DNA of 64,000 nucleotides. Origin: Pararhizobium polonicum. Lineage in GTDB: Bacteria; Pseudomonadota; Alphaproteobacteria; Rhizobiales; Rhizobiaceae. The notes under the pieces are model-generated. The model saw only the letters and a program-made list of their open reading frames with translations. It did not search any database and was not told the DNA's origin. Location of the stretch: NCBI RefSeq assembly GCF_001687365.1, contig NZ_LGLV01000008.1:248001-312000 (forward strand), written 5' to 3'. Positions 10,654 through 21,907 of this stretch are shown one piece after another. The first letter of the stretch is position 1. Every line of letters begins with the position of its first letter. Made by a program: the position numbers and the translations under genes.

Positions 10654-10838
10654 AACGTTCTGATTTTGACGATCCGGATCGGGAAGCGGACTTTCAGGGC
10701 GCTGGCCACGTCCCGCAATTGCGATAGGCAGCGTGGACTTGATGCCGTCGGCTCTATATTCATCAGTTGGATTTGACCGGATACGTTGCTCCGTCCGGCT
10801 CTTCCGTGACGTCATCAAGCAGGAGCGGAGTGGAAAAC

Positions 10839-11384
10839 GTGACGACATCCCCATTGGATATTCCGGTCAAGACCGCAGACGGTCGCCAGACAACGCTTGC
10901 CGAGTTTCGTGGACGCGTGATGCTGGTCGTCAATGTCGCTTCGAAATGCGGCCTGACGGTGCAATACGAGGGACTTGAAAAGCTCTTCGAGGCCAAGCGC
11001 GACGAAGGCCTTGTCGTCCTTGCCTTTCCGGCCAACGATTTCATGGGGCAGGAGCCCGGCACGGAAGCCGAGATCGTCGAGTTCTGCACCAGCACCTATG
11101 ACGTGAAATTCCCGATCTTCGCCAAGATCTCGGTGAAGGGAGAGGCCATCCACCCGCTCTACCGCAGCCTGACCGCCACAGTCCCCGAGGCGATCGGCGA
11201 GGGGCCGATGCGCGATCGGCTGAAGGGCTATGGCGTCGTGCCGGACAATGCTGCCGATGTGCTGTGGAACTTCGAAAAGTTCCTGATCGGCCGCGATGGA
11301 ACTGTCGCCGCCCGTTTTGCCCCCGACGTCACCGCCGAAGACGCGCGCCTCGTTTCCGCGATCGAGAAAGAACTCGCACGCTGA
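10839..11384 (+). CDS. Glutathione peroxidase family protein
   Basis: A thiol peroxidase that reduces hydrogen peroxide and lipid hydroperoxides. The family motif NVASKCGLT carries the peroxidatic cysteine as Cys rather than selenocysteine. The later motif FPANDFMGQEPGT and the tryptophan-containing segment VLWNFEKFLIGRDG complete the signature. The length of about 181 aa is normal for an intracellular form. No ATG is available at the start. GTG at 10839, 8 nt after GGAG, is preferred, and GTG at 10830 is an alternative. The gene is convergent with the AraC regulator and about 185 bp downstream of pbpC, so it may be transcribed separately. Confidence 0.9.
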   Translation: MTTSPLDIPVKTADGRQTTLAEFRGRVMLVVNVASKCGLTVQYEGLEKLFEAKRDEGLVVLAFPANDFMGQEPGTEAEIVEFCTSTYDVKFPIFAKISVKGEAIHPLYRSLTATVPEAIGEGPMRDRLKGYGVVPDNAADVLWNFEKFLIGRDGTVAARFAPDVTAEDARLVSAIEKELAR

Positions 11385-11444
11385 CAAGGATATTTGCGCC
11401 GCAGCAATCGGACGTTGCGGTGCTCCCCCGCTGGACCGAACATC

Positions 11445-12455
11445 CTATTCGCGTTGAACTCTGGCCGTCTCCCGCCGGAAGGCGCTTGGGCTCTTCGAGG
11501 TCCACTTGCGGAAAGCGCGATGAAAGGCGCTCGGCTCTGAGTAACCAAGCTGCGCGGCGATCTCTCCGACACCGCTCTTGCCATGCAGCAGCAGGTCGAT
11601 GGCAAGATCGCGGCGGATTTCATCCTTGATACCGGCATAGCTCTGGCCTTCGCCGTGCAGGCGGTGACGCAGCGTCGATGGCGACATGCGCATCTGCCCC
11701 GCAAGATCGCTGAAGCTGGACCAGGCGGTGGGTGCCGCTTGGCGCAAGCGCTTGCGCACGCTGGCGGCGAGACCGGCATCATACCGGTAGCGCACCAAGA
11801 TATTGGCGGGTGCGCCGCGCAGAAACTGCTTCAGAGCCTGCTCCGTTCGCACGATCGGCAGCTTGAGCACGGTGCGATCGAAGGCGAGACGGCTGACCGC
11901 TTGCGAGAATTGGACCGGCGCGCCGAAGAACAGGCGGTAATCGGCGCCCTGCGGCGGCTCGCCACAGCGGAAATCCACCCTGCGGATCGGAATGCGCCGC
12001 CCAACCAGCCAACAGGTGATGCCGTGCAGCAGAATCCAGTAGGTCCGGTAGGCGAAGGCAGAGCGCGCCTCACCCTTGTCCGTCAAAACGATCTCGGCAA
12101 GTCCCTCGCGTATCACGAGTTCGCCGCTCGGGTCTTCCAGCATGACATTGAGGAAGCGGAGGGCGCGGCGAAGGGCTTGCTCGAGGGTTCCGGCGTGCAG
12201 CACGCAATGACACAGCAGCGTGAAGCTGCCGCGCCGCATCGCTCGTCCGCCCATGCCGAAGAATTCGTCATCGACTTCGGCGGCAACCGCCAGCCAGAGC
12301 GCACCGTAGGTTTCGGCCGAAATCGGTTTGTCGATGATCGGGGGTAGACCGAGAGACGTGAGCAATGGTGCAGCAGGCTTACCCTGCCGCCGCAGGCAGT
12401 CGAGCGCCTCCTCGACGAAAGAAGGCGAAATCATCCGCCGGTCCGCATCCATCAT
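11445..12455 (-). CDS. AraC-family transcriptional regulator (OruR-like)
   Basis: A 336-residue regulator. The N-terminal half resembles the arabinose-binding-type domain PF12625 found in OruR-like activators (segments [10 protein letters not shown] and [14 protein letters not shown]). The C-terminal AraC HTH contains [12 protein letters not shown] and the second helix region [24 protein letters not shown]. The start is set by GGAGGA 6 nt before two consecutive ATG codons. It is divergently oriented from the branched-chain catabolic operon beginning near 12.6 kb, separated by about 150-200 bp. It is therefore the likely local activator of that operon; this is inference from position. The effector could be an amino acid or acyl-CoA intermediate. 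Confidence 0.88.
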   Translation of the reverse strand: MMDADRRMISPSFVEEALDCLRRQGKPAAPLLTSLGLPPIIDKPISAETYGALWLAVAAEVDDEFFGMGGRAMRRGSFTLLCHCVLHAGTLEQALRRALRFLNVMLEDPSGELVIREGLAEIVLTDKGEARSAFAYRTYWILLHGITCWLVGRRIPIRRVDFRCGEPPQGADYRLFFGAPVQFSQAVSRLAFDRTVLKLPIVRTEQALKQFLRGAPANILVRYRYDAGLAASVRKRLRQAAPTAWSSFSDLAGQMRMSPSTLRHRLHGEGQSYAGIKDEIRRDLAIDLLLHGKSGVGEIAAQLGYSEPSAFHRAFRKWTSKSPSAFRRETARVQRE

Positions 12456-12600
12456 CGATCGTCCTCCAATATGGCAAAAGTGGCCGAAAGAGGAAGGACA
12501 CTTCTGTCATCGCTTGCAATACCGCGTCAGCGTAGACTTCGGCAAGATGGTTCGGCTGAAAAGCCGTTATCTTCGATGAAACGTGGCACGGGAGGGCTGC

Positions 12601-12660
12601 ATGATGGATCGAAAATCAGCACGCACACGTCGTCCAATCGGGGTCGCTCTGTCATGCTGA
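12601..12660 (+). CDS. Short leader ORF coupled to the SDR gene
   Basis: A 19-codon ORF ([19 protein letters not shown]) is preceded by GGAGGG 4 nt before its ATG. Its stop codon TGA at 12658-12660 lies just inside the start of the following SDR gene (ATG 12654), which itself lacks an obvious ribosome binding site. The arrangement suggests that ribosomes terminating here re-initiate on the SDR start. The peptide is basic and matches no family known to me. A chance ORF cannot be excluded. Confidence 0.35.
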   Translation: MMDRKSARTRRPIGVALSC

Positions 12661-13421
12661 TCGCCGGCAAGGTTTTTGTGGTGACGGGCGGCGGCTCCGG
12701 CCTCGGTGCTGCGAGTGCCCGCTTGCTGGTCGAAGCCGGTGCCCGCGTTATTATCGCGGACATCAACAGCGAAGCCGGCGGACAGGTTGCCCGCGAACTC
12801 GGAGCGAGCGCCCGTTTCGTACGCACCGATGTCACCAGTGAAACGGACGGGTTGGCTGCGGTCAATGCAGCGCTCGAGACCTTCGGCCATCTGCATGGGC
12901 TGGTGAACTGCGCCGGCGTTGCGCCGGGCGAAAAGGTTCTCGGCCGCGATGGCCCGCACCGGCTTGAAAATTTTGCCCGCGCCATCGGTATCAATCTCAT
13001 CGGCACCTTCAACATGATCCGCCTGGCAGCCTCGATCATCCAGAGGCAAGAGCCCGATAGTGACGGCGAGCGCGGGGTCATCGTCAACACCGCCTCGGTC
13101 GCCGCATTCGACGGGCAGATCGGTCAGGCCGCCTATGCCGCCTCAAAGGGCGGGGTCGTCGGCATGACCCTGCCGATCGCCCGCGAACTGGCGCGTTACG
13201 GCATCCGCGTCGTTTCCATCGCGCCCGGCATTTTCGAAACGCCGATGATGGCCGGCATGCCACCCGAGACGCAGGAGGCCCTCGGCAAGAGCGTGCCCTT
13301 TCCGCCACGTCTTGGCCGCCCGGCCGAATTCGCCGCGCTGGTGCGCCATATCTGTGAGAATAATATGCTCAACGGCGAGGTGATCCGCCTCGACGGTGCC
13401 TTGCGCATGGCGCCACGTTGA
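12654..13421 (+). CDS. SDR dehydrogenase, 3-hydroxyacyl-CoA dehydrogenase type II-like
   Basis: A 255-residue short-chain dehydrogenase with the NAD-binding motif [13 protein letters not shown], the NCAG segment and the catalytic YAASKGG motif. The insertion between the central strands ([16 protein letters not shown]) and the C-terminal [12 protein letters not shown] segment resemble human HSD17B10. In that family the enzyme oxidises 2-methyl-3-hydroxybutyryl-CoA in isoleucine degradation. This fits the next gene, a thiolase that could complete the isoleucine branch. The open frame extends farther upstream, but ATG 12654 is where homology begins. It is the first full-length gene of the catabolic operon. 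Confidence 0.88.
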   Translation: MLIAGKVFVVTGGGSGLGAASARLLVEAGARVIIADINSEAGGQVARELGASARFVRTDVTSETDGLAAVNAALETFGHLHGLVNCAGVAPGEKVLGRDGPHRLENFARAIGINLIGTFNMIRLAASIIQRQEPDSDGERGVIVNTASVAAFDGQIGQAAYAASKGGVVGMTLPIARELARYGIRVVSIAPGIFETPMMAGMPPETQEALGKSVPFPPRLGRPAEFAALVRHICENNMLNGEVIRLDGALRMAPR

Positions 13422-13442
13422 GACCGGTTTAGGGAGCTTGAA

Positions 13443-14630
13443 ATGACACAGCACGATCCTATCGTCATCGTCGGTTCGGCCCGCACCCCCATGGGCGGGT
13501 TTCAGGGCGACCTGCAGGGCGCCACCGCGCCCGAACTCGGGGCAGCGGCCATCCGCGCCGCGTTGGAGCGCAGCGACGTGGCGCCGGAAGCAGTAGAGGA
13601 AGTCGTGTTCGGCTGCGTCCTGCCTGCAGGGCAGGGGCAGGCACCGGCCAGACAAGCCGCGATCGGCGCTGGTCTGCCTTTTGCCACGGGTGCCAGCACC
13701 GTCAACAAGATGTGCGGTTCGGGCATGAAGGCGGTGATGCTGGCGCATGACCTGATTCTGGCCGGCAGCGCCAACATCGCCGTTGCCGGTGGCATGGAAA
13801 GCATGAGCAATGCGCCCTATCTGCTGGATAAGGCTCGCGGTGGTTACCGGCTCGGCCATGGCCGTGTCATCGATCACATGTTCCTCGACGGGCTGGAGGA
13901 TGCCTATGACAAGGGACGGCTGATGGGAACATTCGCGGAAGATTGCGCCGAGGCCTACCAGTTCACGCGGCCTGCGCAGGACGATTTCGCCGTGACGTCG
14001 CTCACCCGCGCCAAGAAGGCGATGGGCGATGGGATGTTCGACGCCGAGATCACACCTGTGACCGTAAAGGCGGGAAAGACCGAACAGGTCGTCAGCCGCG
14101 ACGAACAGCCAGGCAAGGCGAGGCTCGAAAAGATCCCGACCCTGAAACCCGCCTTCTGCGAAAACGGCACGGTGACGGCCGCCAATTCCAGCTCGATTTC
14201 CGATGGCGCGGCGGCACTGGTGCTGATGCGCCGCTCCGAGGCCGACCGGAAGGGCCTGACGCCGCTTGCCACCATCACTGGCCATTCCACACACGCGCAG
14301 GCGCCCAATCTGTTTGCGACGGCTCCGATCGGCGCCCTGAAGAAGCTCAGCGAACGCACCGGCTGGAACCTGAAGGATGTCGACCTGTTCGAGATCAACG
14401 AGGCCTTCGCCGTCGTCGCCATGGCAGCGATGCGCGATCTCGACCTGCCGCATGACAAGGTCAACGTGCATGGCGGCGCCTGCGCGCTTGGTCATCCCAT
14501 CGGCGCATCCGGCGCCCGTGTCATCGTCACATTGCTGGCAGCCCTTGAGCGTTACGATCTGAAGCGCGGCATGGCCGCGCTCTGCATCGGCGGCGGTGAG
14601 GCGACGGCGATTGCGATCGAGCGACACTGA
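13443..14630 (+). CDS. Acetyl-CoA C-acyltransferase (thiolase)
   Basis: A 395-residue thiolase. The nucleophilic cysteine lies in NKMCGSGMKA, the catalytic histidine in GGACALGHPIGASGAR, and the second cysteine in AALCIGGGEA. All three catalytic elements are intact. Adjacent to the HSD10-like dehydrogenase and an acyl-CoA dehydrogenase, it is best placed to cleave 2-methylacetoacetyl-CoA to acetyl-CoA and propionyl-CoA (isoleucine degradation). General acetoacetyl-CoA thiolase activity is equally possible. It starts 21 nt after the SDR stop, in a clear operon. Confidence 0.92.
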   Translation: MTQHDPIVIVGSARTPMGGFQGDLQGATAPELGAAAIRAALERSDVAPEAVEEVVFGCVLPAGQGQAPARQAAIGAGLPFATGASTVNKMCGSGMKAVMLAHDLILAGSANIAVAGGMESMSNAPYLLDKARGGYRLGHGRVIDHMFLDGLEDAYDKGRLMGTFAEDCAEAYQFTRPAQDDFAVTSLTRAKKAMGDGMFDAEITPVTVKAGKTEQVVSRDEQPGKARLEKIPTLKPAFCENGTVTAANSSSISDGAAALVLMRRSEADRKGLTPLATITGHSTHAQAPNLFATAPIGALKKLSERTGWNLKDVDLFEINEAFAVVAMAAMRDLDLPHDKVNVHGGACALGHPIGASGARVIVTLLAALERYDLKRGMAALCIGGGEATAIAIERH

Positions 14631-14655
14631 TCGGGTTTTGGGAGGAGGCCGATAG

Positions 14656-15783
14656 ATGATCCTGACTGAACAGCAAATCCAGATCCGCGACATGGCCCGC
14701 GATTTCGCCCGTGAGCGTCTCATGCCGGGGGCGGCTGAACGGGACGTTTCGCATGCCTTTCCGAAGGCCGAACTGAAGGAAATGGGTGAACTCGGCTTCC
14801 TCGGCATGCTGGTGCCGGAGGCCTATGGCGGCTCTGAAACGGGCATGGTCGCCTATGCCGTGGCGCTTGAAGAAATCGCGGCCGGTGATGGGCCGTGTTC
14901 CACGATCATGAGCGTGCACAGTTCGGTCGGCTGCGTGCCAATCCTGAAATTTGGCACTGAGGAACAGAAGCAGCGCTTCCTGCCGAAGCTTGCCTCGGGC
15001 GAGTGGATTGGCGGCTTTGCGCTGACAGAACCGCAGGCCGGTTCGGACGCATCGAATCTCCGCACCCGCGCCCGCCGCGACGGCGATCATTATGTGCTTG
15101 ATGGTGCCAAGCAGTTCATCACGTCAGGCAAGAACGGCAACGTCATCATCGTCTTCGCGGTCACCGATCCCGATGCCGGCAAGAAGGGCATCACGGCCTT
15201 TATCGTTCCGACGGATACACCGGGTTACGAGGTCGTGCGCGTGGAGCACAAGCTCGGCCTGCATTCCTCCGATACTTGCCAGATCGCCTTTACCGACATG
15301 CGCATTCCGGCCGACCTGCGGCTGGGGGCGGAGGGCGAGGGCTATAGGATCGCCCTGGCGAACCTCGAAGGCGGCCGCATCGGTATCGCCTCGCAATCGG
15401 TCGGCATGGCGCGCTCAGCGTTCGAGGCAGCGCGCGACTATGCCCGTGAGCGTATCGCCTTCGGCAAGCCGATCATCGAACATCAAGCCATCGCGTTTCG
15501 CCTCGCCGACATGGCAACGCAGATTACGGCGGCGCGGCAGATGGTGCTGCATGCCGCCGAACTGAAGGGGGCCGGCGAGCCCTGCCTGACGGAAGCCTCG
15601 ATGGCCAAGCTGTTCGCCTCGGAGATGGCGGAAAAGGTCTGTTCGGATGCGATCCAGATCCATGGCGGCTATGGTTATATGTCGGACTACCCGGTCGAGC
15701 GCATCTACCGCGACGTGCGCATCTGCCAGATTTATGAGGGAACAAGCGACGTGCAGCGTATCGTCATTGCGCGTAGTCTATAA
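14656..15783 (+). CDS. Acyl-CoA dehydrogenase (isobutyryl/2-methylbutyryl-CoA type)
   Basis: An FAD-dependent acyl-CoA dehydrogenase of 375 residues, normal for short-chain members. Recognisable segments are [14 protein letters not shown] (substrate and flavin contact), QFITSGKNG, and the C-terminal [21 protein letters not shown] with [14 protein letters not shown] strong GGAGGAGG precedes the ATG. Given the BCKDH genes that follow and the valine-pathway hydrolase downstream, the likely substrates are isobutyryl-CoA and/or 2-methylbutyryl-CoA. That specificity is inferred from context, because sequence alone does not separate it from butyryl-CoA dehydrogenase. Confidence 0.92.
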   Translation: MILTEQQIQIRDMARDFARERLMPGAAERDVSHAFPKAELKEMGELGFLGMLVPEAYGGSETGMVAYAVALEEIAAGDGPCSTIMSVHSSVGCVPILKFGTEEQKQRFLPKLASGEWIGGFALTEPQAGSDASNLRTRARRDGDHYVLDGAKQFITSGKNGNVIIVFAVTDPDAGKKGITAFIVPTDTPGYEVVRVEHKLGLHSSDTCQIAFTDMRIPADLRLGAEGEGYRIALANLEGGRIGIASQSVGMARSAFEAARDYARERIAFGKPIIEHQAIAFRLADMATQITAARQMVLHAAELKGAGEPCLTEASMAKLFASEMAEKVCSDAIQIHGGYGYMSDYPVERIYRDVRICQIYEGTSDVQRIVIARSL

Positions 15784-15790
15784 AACAAGA

Positions 15791-17083
<1,293 letters not shown>

Positions 17084-17084
17084 C

Positions 17085-18098
17085 ATGGCCAGAATGACAA
17101 TGATCGAGGCCGTGCGCAGCGCCATGGACGTGTCGATGGAGCGCGACGACGATGTGGTGGTGTTCGGCGAGGATGTGGGGTATTTCGGCGGCGTCTTCCG
17201 CTGCACCCAGGGCCTTCAGGCGAAATACGGCAAGACCCGCTGCTTCGATGCGCCGATCAGCGAGAGCGGCATCGTCGGAACGGCGATCGGCATGGCCGCG
17301 TATGGCTTGAAACCCTGCGTCGAGATCCAGTTCGCCGATTATATGTACCCGGCCTATGACCAGATCACCCAGGAAGCCGCCCGCATCCGCTATCGCTCGA
17401 ACGGCGACTTCACCTGCCCGATCGTGCTGCGTATGCCGACCGGCGGCGGCATCTTCGGCGGGCAGACACACAGCCAGAGCCCGGAGGCGCTGTTTACTCA
17501 TGTCTGCGGCCTGAAGGTCGTCGTTCCGTCCAATCCCTACGACGCCAAGGGGCTTTTGATTGCCTCCATTGAAGACCCGGACCCTGTGATGTTCCTCGAA
17601 CCGAAGCGTCTCTACAACGGCCCTTTCGACGGCCATCATGAAAAGCCGGTGACGCCATGGTCAAAGCATGACCTGGGCGAGGTGCCGGAAGGGCACTACA
17701 GCATTCCGATCGGCAAGGCCGAAATCCGCCGGCAGGGATCTGCTGTGACCGTCATTGCCTATGGCACCATGGTGCATGTGGCGCTGGCCGCCGCCGAAGA
17801 AATGGGCATCGATGCCGAAGTGATCGACCTGCGCAGCCTGCTGCCGCTCGATCTCGACACAATCGTGCAATCCGTCACCAAAACCGGCCGCTGTGTCGTC
17901 GTGCACGAGGCAACGCTGACCTCGGGTTACGGCGCCGAGCTCGCAGCACTCGTGCAGGAACATTGCTTCTATCATCTGGAAGCGCCCATCGTTCGCGTCA
18001 CGGGCTGGGACACGCCTTATCCACACGCCCAGGAATGGGATTATTTCCCCGGGCCCGGCCGTGTGGGGCGTGCGCTCGCCGAAGTCATGGAGGCGTGA
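17085..18098 (+). CDS. bkdA2: 2-oxoisovalerate dehydrogenase E1 component, beta subunit
   Basis: A 337-residue transketolase-like E1-beta subunit, with the N-terminal motif FGEDVGYFGGVFRCTQGL, the central PTGGGIFGGQTHSQSPEA and the C-terminal ATLTSGYGAELAA and VTGWDTPYPHAQEWDYFPG. The start ATG is immediately downstream of the E1-alpha stop. A longer open frame runs into the alpha gene, but homology begins at MARMTMIEA. It pairs with BkdA1 to form the decarboxylase of the BCKDH complex. Confidence 0.96.
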   Translation: MARMTMIEAVRSAMDVSMERDDDVVVFGEDVGYFGGVFRCTQGLQAKYGKTRCFDAPISESGIVGTAIGMAAYGLKPCVEIQFADYMYPAYDQITQEAARIRYRSNGDFTCPIVLRMPTGGGIFGGQTHSQSPEALFTHVCGLKVVVPSNPYDAKGLLIASIEDPDPVMFLEPKRLYNGPFDGHHEKPVTPWSKHDLGEVPEGHYSIPIGKAEIRRQGSAVTVIAYGTMVHVALAAAEEMGIDAEVIDLRSLLPLDLDTIVQSVTKTGRCVVVHEATLTSGYGAELAALVQEHCFYHLEAPIVRVTGWDTPYPHAQEWDYFPGPGRVGRALAEVMEA

Positions 18099-18100
18099 TC

Positions 18101-19417
18101 ATGGGTGAATTCGTTATCAAGATGCCGGATGTCGGCGAAGGCGTGGCGGAAGCCGAACTCGTCGAATGGCACTGCAAGGTCGGCGATCCCGTCCGTGAAG
18201 ACATGGTGCTTGCTGCGGTCATGACCGACAAGGCGACGGTCGAGATTCCCTCGCCGGTGAACGGCACCGTTCTCTGGCTCGGCGCTGAGATCGGCGACAC
18301 CGTTGCGGTCAAGGCGCCGCTGCTGCGGATCCAGATCGCGGGTGAGGGCGGCGAGGCGGATGCGGTTCCGATGGCGGAAACCGTGACGATCGCTTCTTCT
18401 TCTCCTCAGCGGAGAGAAGGTGCCCGAAGGGCGGATGAGGGGGACGCTCCGCCCTCCCTTGGCCAGTTATCCCCTTCATCCGACCCTGCTGGCCACCTTC
18501 TCCCCGCAGGAGAGAAGGGAAGCCGTGCGGCACCCGATACGCTCGCCAAGCCACTCGCTTCGCCTGCCGTCCGGCTTCGCGCCCAGGATGGCGGCGTCGA
18601 TCTGCGCCAGGTGACGGGCACCGGCCCGGCAGGGCGGATCACCCATGACGACCTCGACCAGTTTCTGGCCCGTGGTGCACAGCCATCCATCCTGCCGGTG
18701 GGCCTTGCCAGGAAAACCACTGTCGAGGAGATCAAGGTTACCGGCCTGCGCCGTCGCATCTCCGAGAAGATGGTGCTGGCGACGTCGCGCATTCCCCACA
18801 TCACCTATGTCGAGGAGATCGACGTCACCGATCTGGAGGACCTGCGGGCGACGATGAATGCCAGCCGCAAGCCGGACCAGACCAAACTGACGATCCTGCC
18901 TTTCCTGATGCGGGCTCTGGTGAAGACCGTTGGCGAGCAGCCGGGCGTCAACGCCACCTTCGATGACGACGCCGGTATCATCAGCCGCCACGGCGCCGTT
19001 CATATCGGCATCGCCACCCAGACCCCCGCGGGCCTCACCGTGCCGGTGGTGCGCCATGCCGAAGCACGCGGCATCTGGGATTGCGCGGGCGAACTCGTGC
19101 GCCTTGCGGAAGCCGCCCGCACCGGCTCGGCGTTGCGCGAAGAACTGTCCGGCTCGACCATCACGATCACTTCGCTCGGCGCGATGGGCGGCATCGCGAC
19201 GACACCGATCATCAACCATCCGGAAGTGGCGATCGTCGGCGTCAACAAGATCATGATGCGGCCGGTCTGGGACGGCAGCCAGTTCATTCCGCGCAAGATG
19301 ATGAACCTGTCGTCGAGTTTCGATCACCGCGTCGTGGACGGATGGGATGCCGCGACCTTCGTCCAGCGGATCAAGGCCCTGCTCGAAACCCCCGCGCTGA
19401 TTTTCATCGAAAGCTGA
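18101..19417 (+). CDS. bkdB: BCKDH E2, dihydrolipoamide acyltransferase
   Basis: The core of the branched-chain complex, 438 residues. Residues 1-80 form a lipoyl domain with the attachment lysine in [11 protein letters not shown] (Lys44). Residues about 150-187 form the peripheral-subunit-binding domain ([15 protein letters not shown]). The C-terminal acyltransferase domain ends with the catalytic [11 protein letters not shown]. The linker between the lipoyl and binding domains is unusual: residues about 100-140 are encoded by a RIME-like palindromic repeat that keeps the frame open (reported separately). Only one lipoyl domain is present. The stop overlaps the lpdV start by 1 nt (TGATG). 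Confidence 0.95.
   Translation: MGEFVIKMPDVGEGVAEAELVEWHCKVGDPVREDMVLAAVMTDKATVEIPSPVNGTVLWLGAEIGDTVAVKAPLLRIQIAGEGGEADAVPMAETVTIASSSPQRREGARRADEGDAPPSLGQLSPSSDPAGHLLPAGEKGSRAAPDTLAKPLASPAVRLRAQDGGVDLRQVTGTGPAGRITHDDLDQFLARGAQPSILPVGLARKTTVEEIKVTGLRRRISEKMVLATSRIPHITYVEEIDVTDLEDLRATMNASRKPDQTKLTILPFLMRALVKTVGEQPGVNATFDDDAGIISRHGAVHIGIATQTPAGLTVPVVRHAEARGIWDCAGELVRLAEAARTGSALREELSGSTITITSLGAMGGIATTPIINHPEVAIVGVNKIMMRPVWDGSQFIPRKMMNLSSSFDHRVVDGWDAATFVQRIKALLETPALIFIES
18399..18518. repeat. RIME-like rhizobial palindromic repeat inside bkdB
   Basis: About 120 bp with the look of the Rhizobium intergenic mosaic element. The left half carries a CTTCTCC...GGAGAGAAGG hairpin followed by GCCCGAAGGGCGGATGAGGGG. 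The right half carries the inverse, CCCCTTCATCCGACCCTGC, followed by CACCTTCTCCCCGCAGGAGAG. Such elements are known as intergenic repeats in rhizobia, but here the element lies within the linker of an E2 gene. Its length is about 40 codons, so the reading frame is preserved. Boundaries are judged by eye. Confidence 0.8.
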
Positions 19418-20820
19418 TGCCCATGAAAGAGATCGTCTGCAAGCTTCTCGTCATCGGCGCCGGCCCCGGTGGCTATATCTGCGCCATCCGCGCCGGCCAG
19501 CTCGGGGTCGATACCGTCATCGTCGAGGCCGTCAAGGCCGGGGGCACCTGCCTCAATATCGGCTGCATTCCCTCCAAGGCACTGATCCATGCGGCCGAGG
19601 AATTCGAGAAGGTCAGCCAGATGGCAAACGCCAAAAGCCCGCTCGGCATCACGGTCGAGGCGCCGAAACTCGACCTCGCCAGGACCATCGCCTGGAAGGA
19701 CGGCATCGTCGGCCGCCTGAACAGCGGCGTGCTCGGCTTGCTGCGCAAGGCCAAGGTCAAGATCGTCCATGGCAGGGCGAAGTTTCGCGACGGCAAGACC
19801 GTCGAGGTCGAGACGGAAACCGGAACGCAGATCATCCGCGCCGAAACGGTGGTGATCGCCACCGGCTCGGAACCGGTGGAACTGCCGTTCCTGCCCTTCG
19901 GCGGGCCGGTCATCTCCTCGACGGAAGCACTGTCGCTGAAGACGGTGCCGCAGAGGCTGGTCGTTGTCGGCGGCGGCTATATCGGTCTGGAACTCGGAAC
20001 CGCCTTCGCCAAGTTGGGCGCGCAAGTCACCGTGGTTGAAGCGACCCAGCAGATTCTGCCGCAATATGATGCGGAACTGGTGCGGCCCCTCGCCAAGCGG
20101 CTGGGAGATCTCGGCATCCGCGTCCTGACCGGCGCCAAGGCCAAGGGGCTTTCGGATGAAGGCGTTGCGCTCCTGATCGAAACCGCCGAAGGCGAGGAAC
20201 AGCGGCTGCCAGCCGACAAGATCCTCGTCACCGTCGGCCGCAAGCCACGCACCGAAGGATGGGGACTGGATGAACTCGACCTCGACCGCGCCGGCAAATT
20301 CCTGCGCATCGATGACCGCTGCCGGACCTCGATGCGCGGCGTTCATGCCATCGGCGACATCACCGGCGAACCGATGCTGGCGCATCGCGCCATGGCACAG
20401 GGCGAAATGGTCGCCGAGATCGTCGCGGGCAAGAAGCGGACATGGGACAAGCGCTGCATTCCAGCCGTCTGCTTCACCGATCCGGAAATCGTCACGGCCG
20501 GTCTCTCTCCGGATGAGGCGCGGGCGCAAGGCTACGAGATTCGCGTCGGGCTGTTTCCGTTCAATGCCAACGGCCGCGCCATGACGATGCTCTCGGAAGA
20601 CGGTTTCGTCCGCATCGTGGCGCGCGCGGACAGCAACCTCGTTCTCGGCGTGCAGGCTGTCGGTGCCGGTGTTTCGGAACTGTCGAGCGCCTTTGCGCTA
20701 GCCATCGAAATGGGTGCCCGTCTGGAAGATATCGCTGCGACGATCCACGCGCACCCGACACGCAGCGAAGGTTTCCAGGAAGCAGCAATGAAGGCGCTCG
20801 GCCATGCCCTCCATGTCTGA
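19417..20820 (+). CDS. lpdV: Dihydrolipoamide dehydrogenase E3 of BCKDH
   Basis: A 467-residue flavoprotein disulfide reductase that reoxidises the lipoyl group of E2 with NAD. It shows the FAD motif [19 protein letters not shown], the redox disulfide in [13 protein letters not shown], the NAD-binding segment [12 protein letters not shown], the second FAD contact [18 protein letters not shown], and the C-terminal His-Glu dyad HAHPTRSEG. The ATG at 19417 overlaps the E2 stop; ATG 19423 is an alternative start. Its place within the bkd cluster marks it as the dedicated LpdV rather than the pyruvate dehydrogenase E3. Confidence 0.95.
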   Translation: MPMKEIVCKLLVIGAGPGGYICAIRAGQLGVDTVIVEAVKAGGTCLNIGCIPSKALIHAAEEFEKVSQMANAKSPLGITVEAPKLDLARTIAWKDGIVGRLNSGVLGLLRKAKVKIVHGRAKFRDGKTVEVETETGTQIIRAETVVIATGSEPVELPFLPFGGPVISSTEALSLKTVPQRLVVVGGGYIGLELGTAFAKLGAQVTVVEATQQILPQYDAELVRPLAKRLGDLGIRVLTGAKAKGLSDEGVALLIETAEGEEQRLPADKILVTVGRKPRTEGWGLDELDLDRAGKFLRIDDRCRTSMRGVHAIGDITGEPMLAHRAMAQGEMVAEIVAGKKRTWDKRCIPAVCFTDPEIVTAGLSPDEARAQGYEIRVGLFPFNANGRAMTMLSEDGFVRIVARADSNLVLGVQAVGAGVSELSSAFALAIEMGARLEDIAATIHAHPTRSEGFQEAAMKALGHALHV

Positions 20821-21907
20821 ATCCCGCACAACAGAAGCAGAAACGCTTGTCGACCACCAGGGTGCGCTCGGTCGTATCCGGCTCAATCGGCCCAAGGCGC
20901 TGAACAGCCTGACGCTGCAGATGGTGCGCGACATCGAGTGCGCGCTGGACGACTTTGAGACCGATCCGGCCATCGCGGCCGTGCTCGTCACCGGCGAGGG
21001 CGAGCGCGGCCTCTGCGCTGGCGGCGATATCCGCGCCATCTATGACGGCGGAAAAACCGGCTCTGATCTGCCGGAAACCTTCTGGCGCGAGGAATACCGG
21101 CTCAACGCCCGGATCGGGCGCTATCCGAAACCCTATGTCGTCATTATGGATGGCATCGTCATGGGTGGCGGTGTCGGTATCTCCGTCTATGGCAGCCACC
21201 GGATCGTCACCGAGCGCACCCGTTTCGCCATGCCGGAAACCGGCATCGGCTTTTTCCCGGATGTCGGCGCATCCTGGTTCCTGACACGCCAAACCAATGA
21301 ACTCGGCACCTATGTCGGACTGACCGGCGAACCGCTGGGCGCCGCTGATGCCATTCTTGTCGGCCTCGCAGACATTTTTGTCCGGTCCGAACGGCTTGCG
21401 GAATTGACCGAGGCTTTGACATCGCTGCCAGCGGGAAATTCACGCGAGGCAGTTTCAACCGTGATCGCAGACTTTTCCGAAGCGCCGCCAGCCGGCGTTC
21501 TGGAATCACACCGGCCGGCCATCTATCGCCTCTTTGCCTTCGACACGATCGAAGACATTTTCGCCGCCCTGCGTGGTGACGGCAGTTCTTTCGCGGAGAA
21601 AATTCTCTCCGTTCTCTCGGCGAAATCGCCGCTCAGTCTCAACGTGACGCTACGGCTGCTGCGGCTTGGCCGCAAAACCGAAAGGTTGGAAGACTGCCTC
21701 GAACGGGAATTCGCGGCCACGGCCGCTGTTCTGCGCAGCCATGATTTCTACGAGGGCGTGCGCGCCGCCGTGATCGACAAGGACCGCAATCCGCAATGGC
21801 GGCCGGGTCGGCTTGCGGATGTCACCGCGGCGGATGTCGATGCCTATTTCAAGCCATCCGCCCATCCACTTTTTGCGGATAAGACCAAGGAAGGATCACC
21901 AGCATGA
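20804..21907 (+). CDS. 3-hydroxyisobutyryl-CoA hydrolase
   Basis: A 367-residue member of the enoyl-CoA hydratase superfamily, in the longer HIBCH branch. Typical segments are [43 protein letters not shown], and [17 protein letters not shown], which holds the acidic catalytic residue. It hydrolyses 3-hydroxyisobutyryl-CoA in valine degradation, removing the toxic methacrylyl-CoA branch. The start overlaps the lpdV end by 17 nt (ATG 20813 is an alternative), and the stop overlaps mmsB as ATGA. MmsB acts directly on its product, so the gene order mirrors the pathway. Confidence 0.93.
   Translation: MPSMSESRTTEAETLVDHQGALGRIRLNRPKALNSLTLQMVRDIECALDDFETDPAIAAVLVTGEGERGLCAGGDIRAIYDGGKTGSDLPETFWREEYRLNARIGRYPKPYVVIMDGIVMGGGVGISVYGSHRIVTERTRFAMPETGIGFFPDVGASWFLTRQTNELGTYVGLTGEPLGAADAILVGLADIFVRSERLAELTEALTSLPAGNSREAVSTVIADFSEAPPAGVLESHRPAIYRLFAFDTIEDIFAALRGDGSSFAEKILSVLSAKSPLSLNVTLRLLRLGRKTERLEDCLEREFAATAAVLRSHDFYEGVRAAVIDKDRNPQWRPGRLADVTAADVDAYFKPSAHPLFADKTKEGSPA

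Noticed and set aside
13143..14807. Minus-strand open frame of 554 codons across the thiolase gene
   Set aside because: It overlaps a gene with intact catalytic motifs and shows no family signature, signal or ribosome binding site of its own.
18399..18518. Reading the palindromic repeat in bkdB as a CRISPR unit or IS inverted repeat
   Set aside because: It is a single mosaic palindrome without spacers, direct target duplication or a transposase, and it fits a RIME-type element better.
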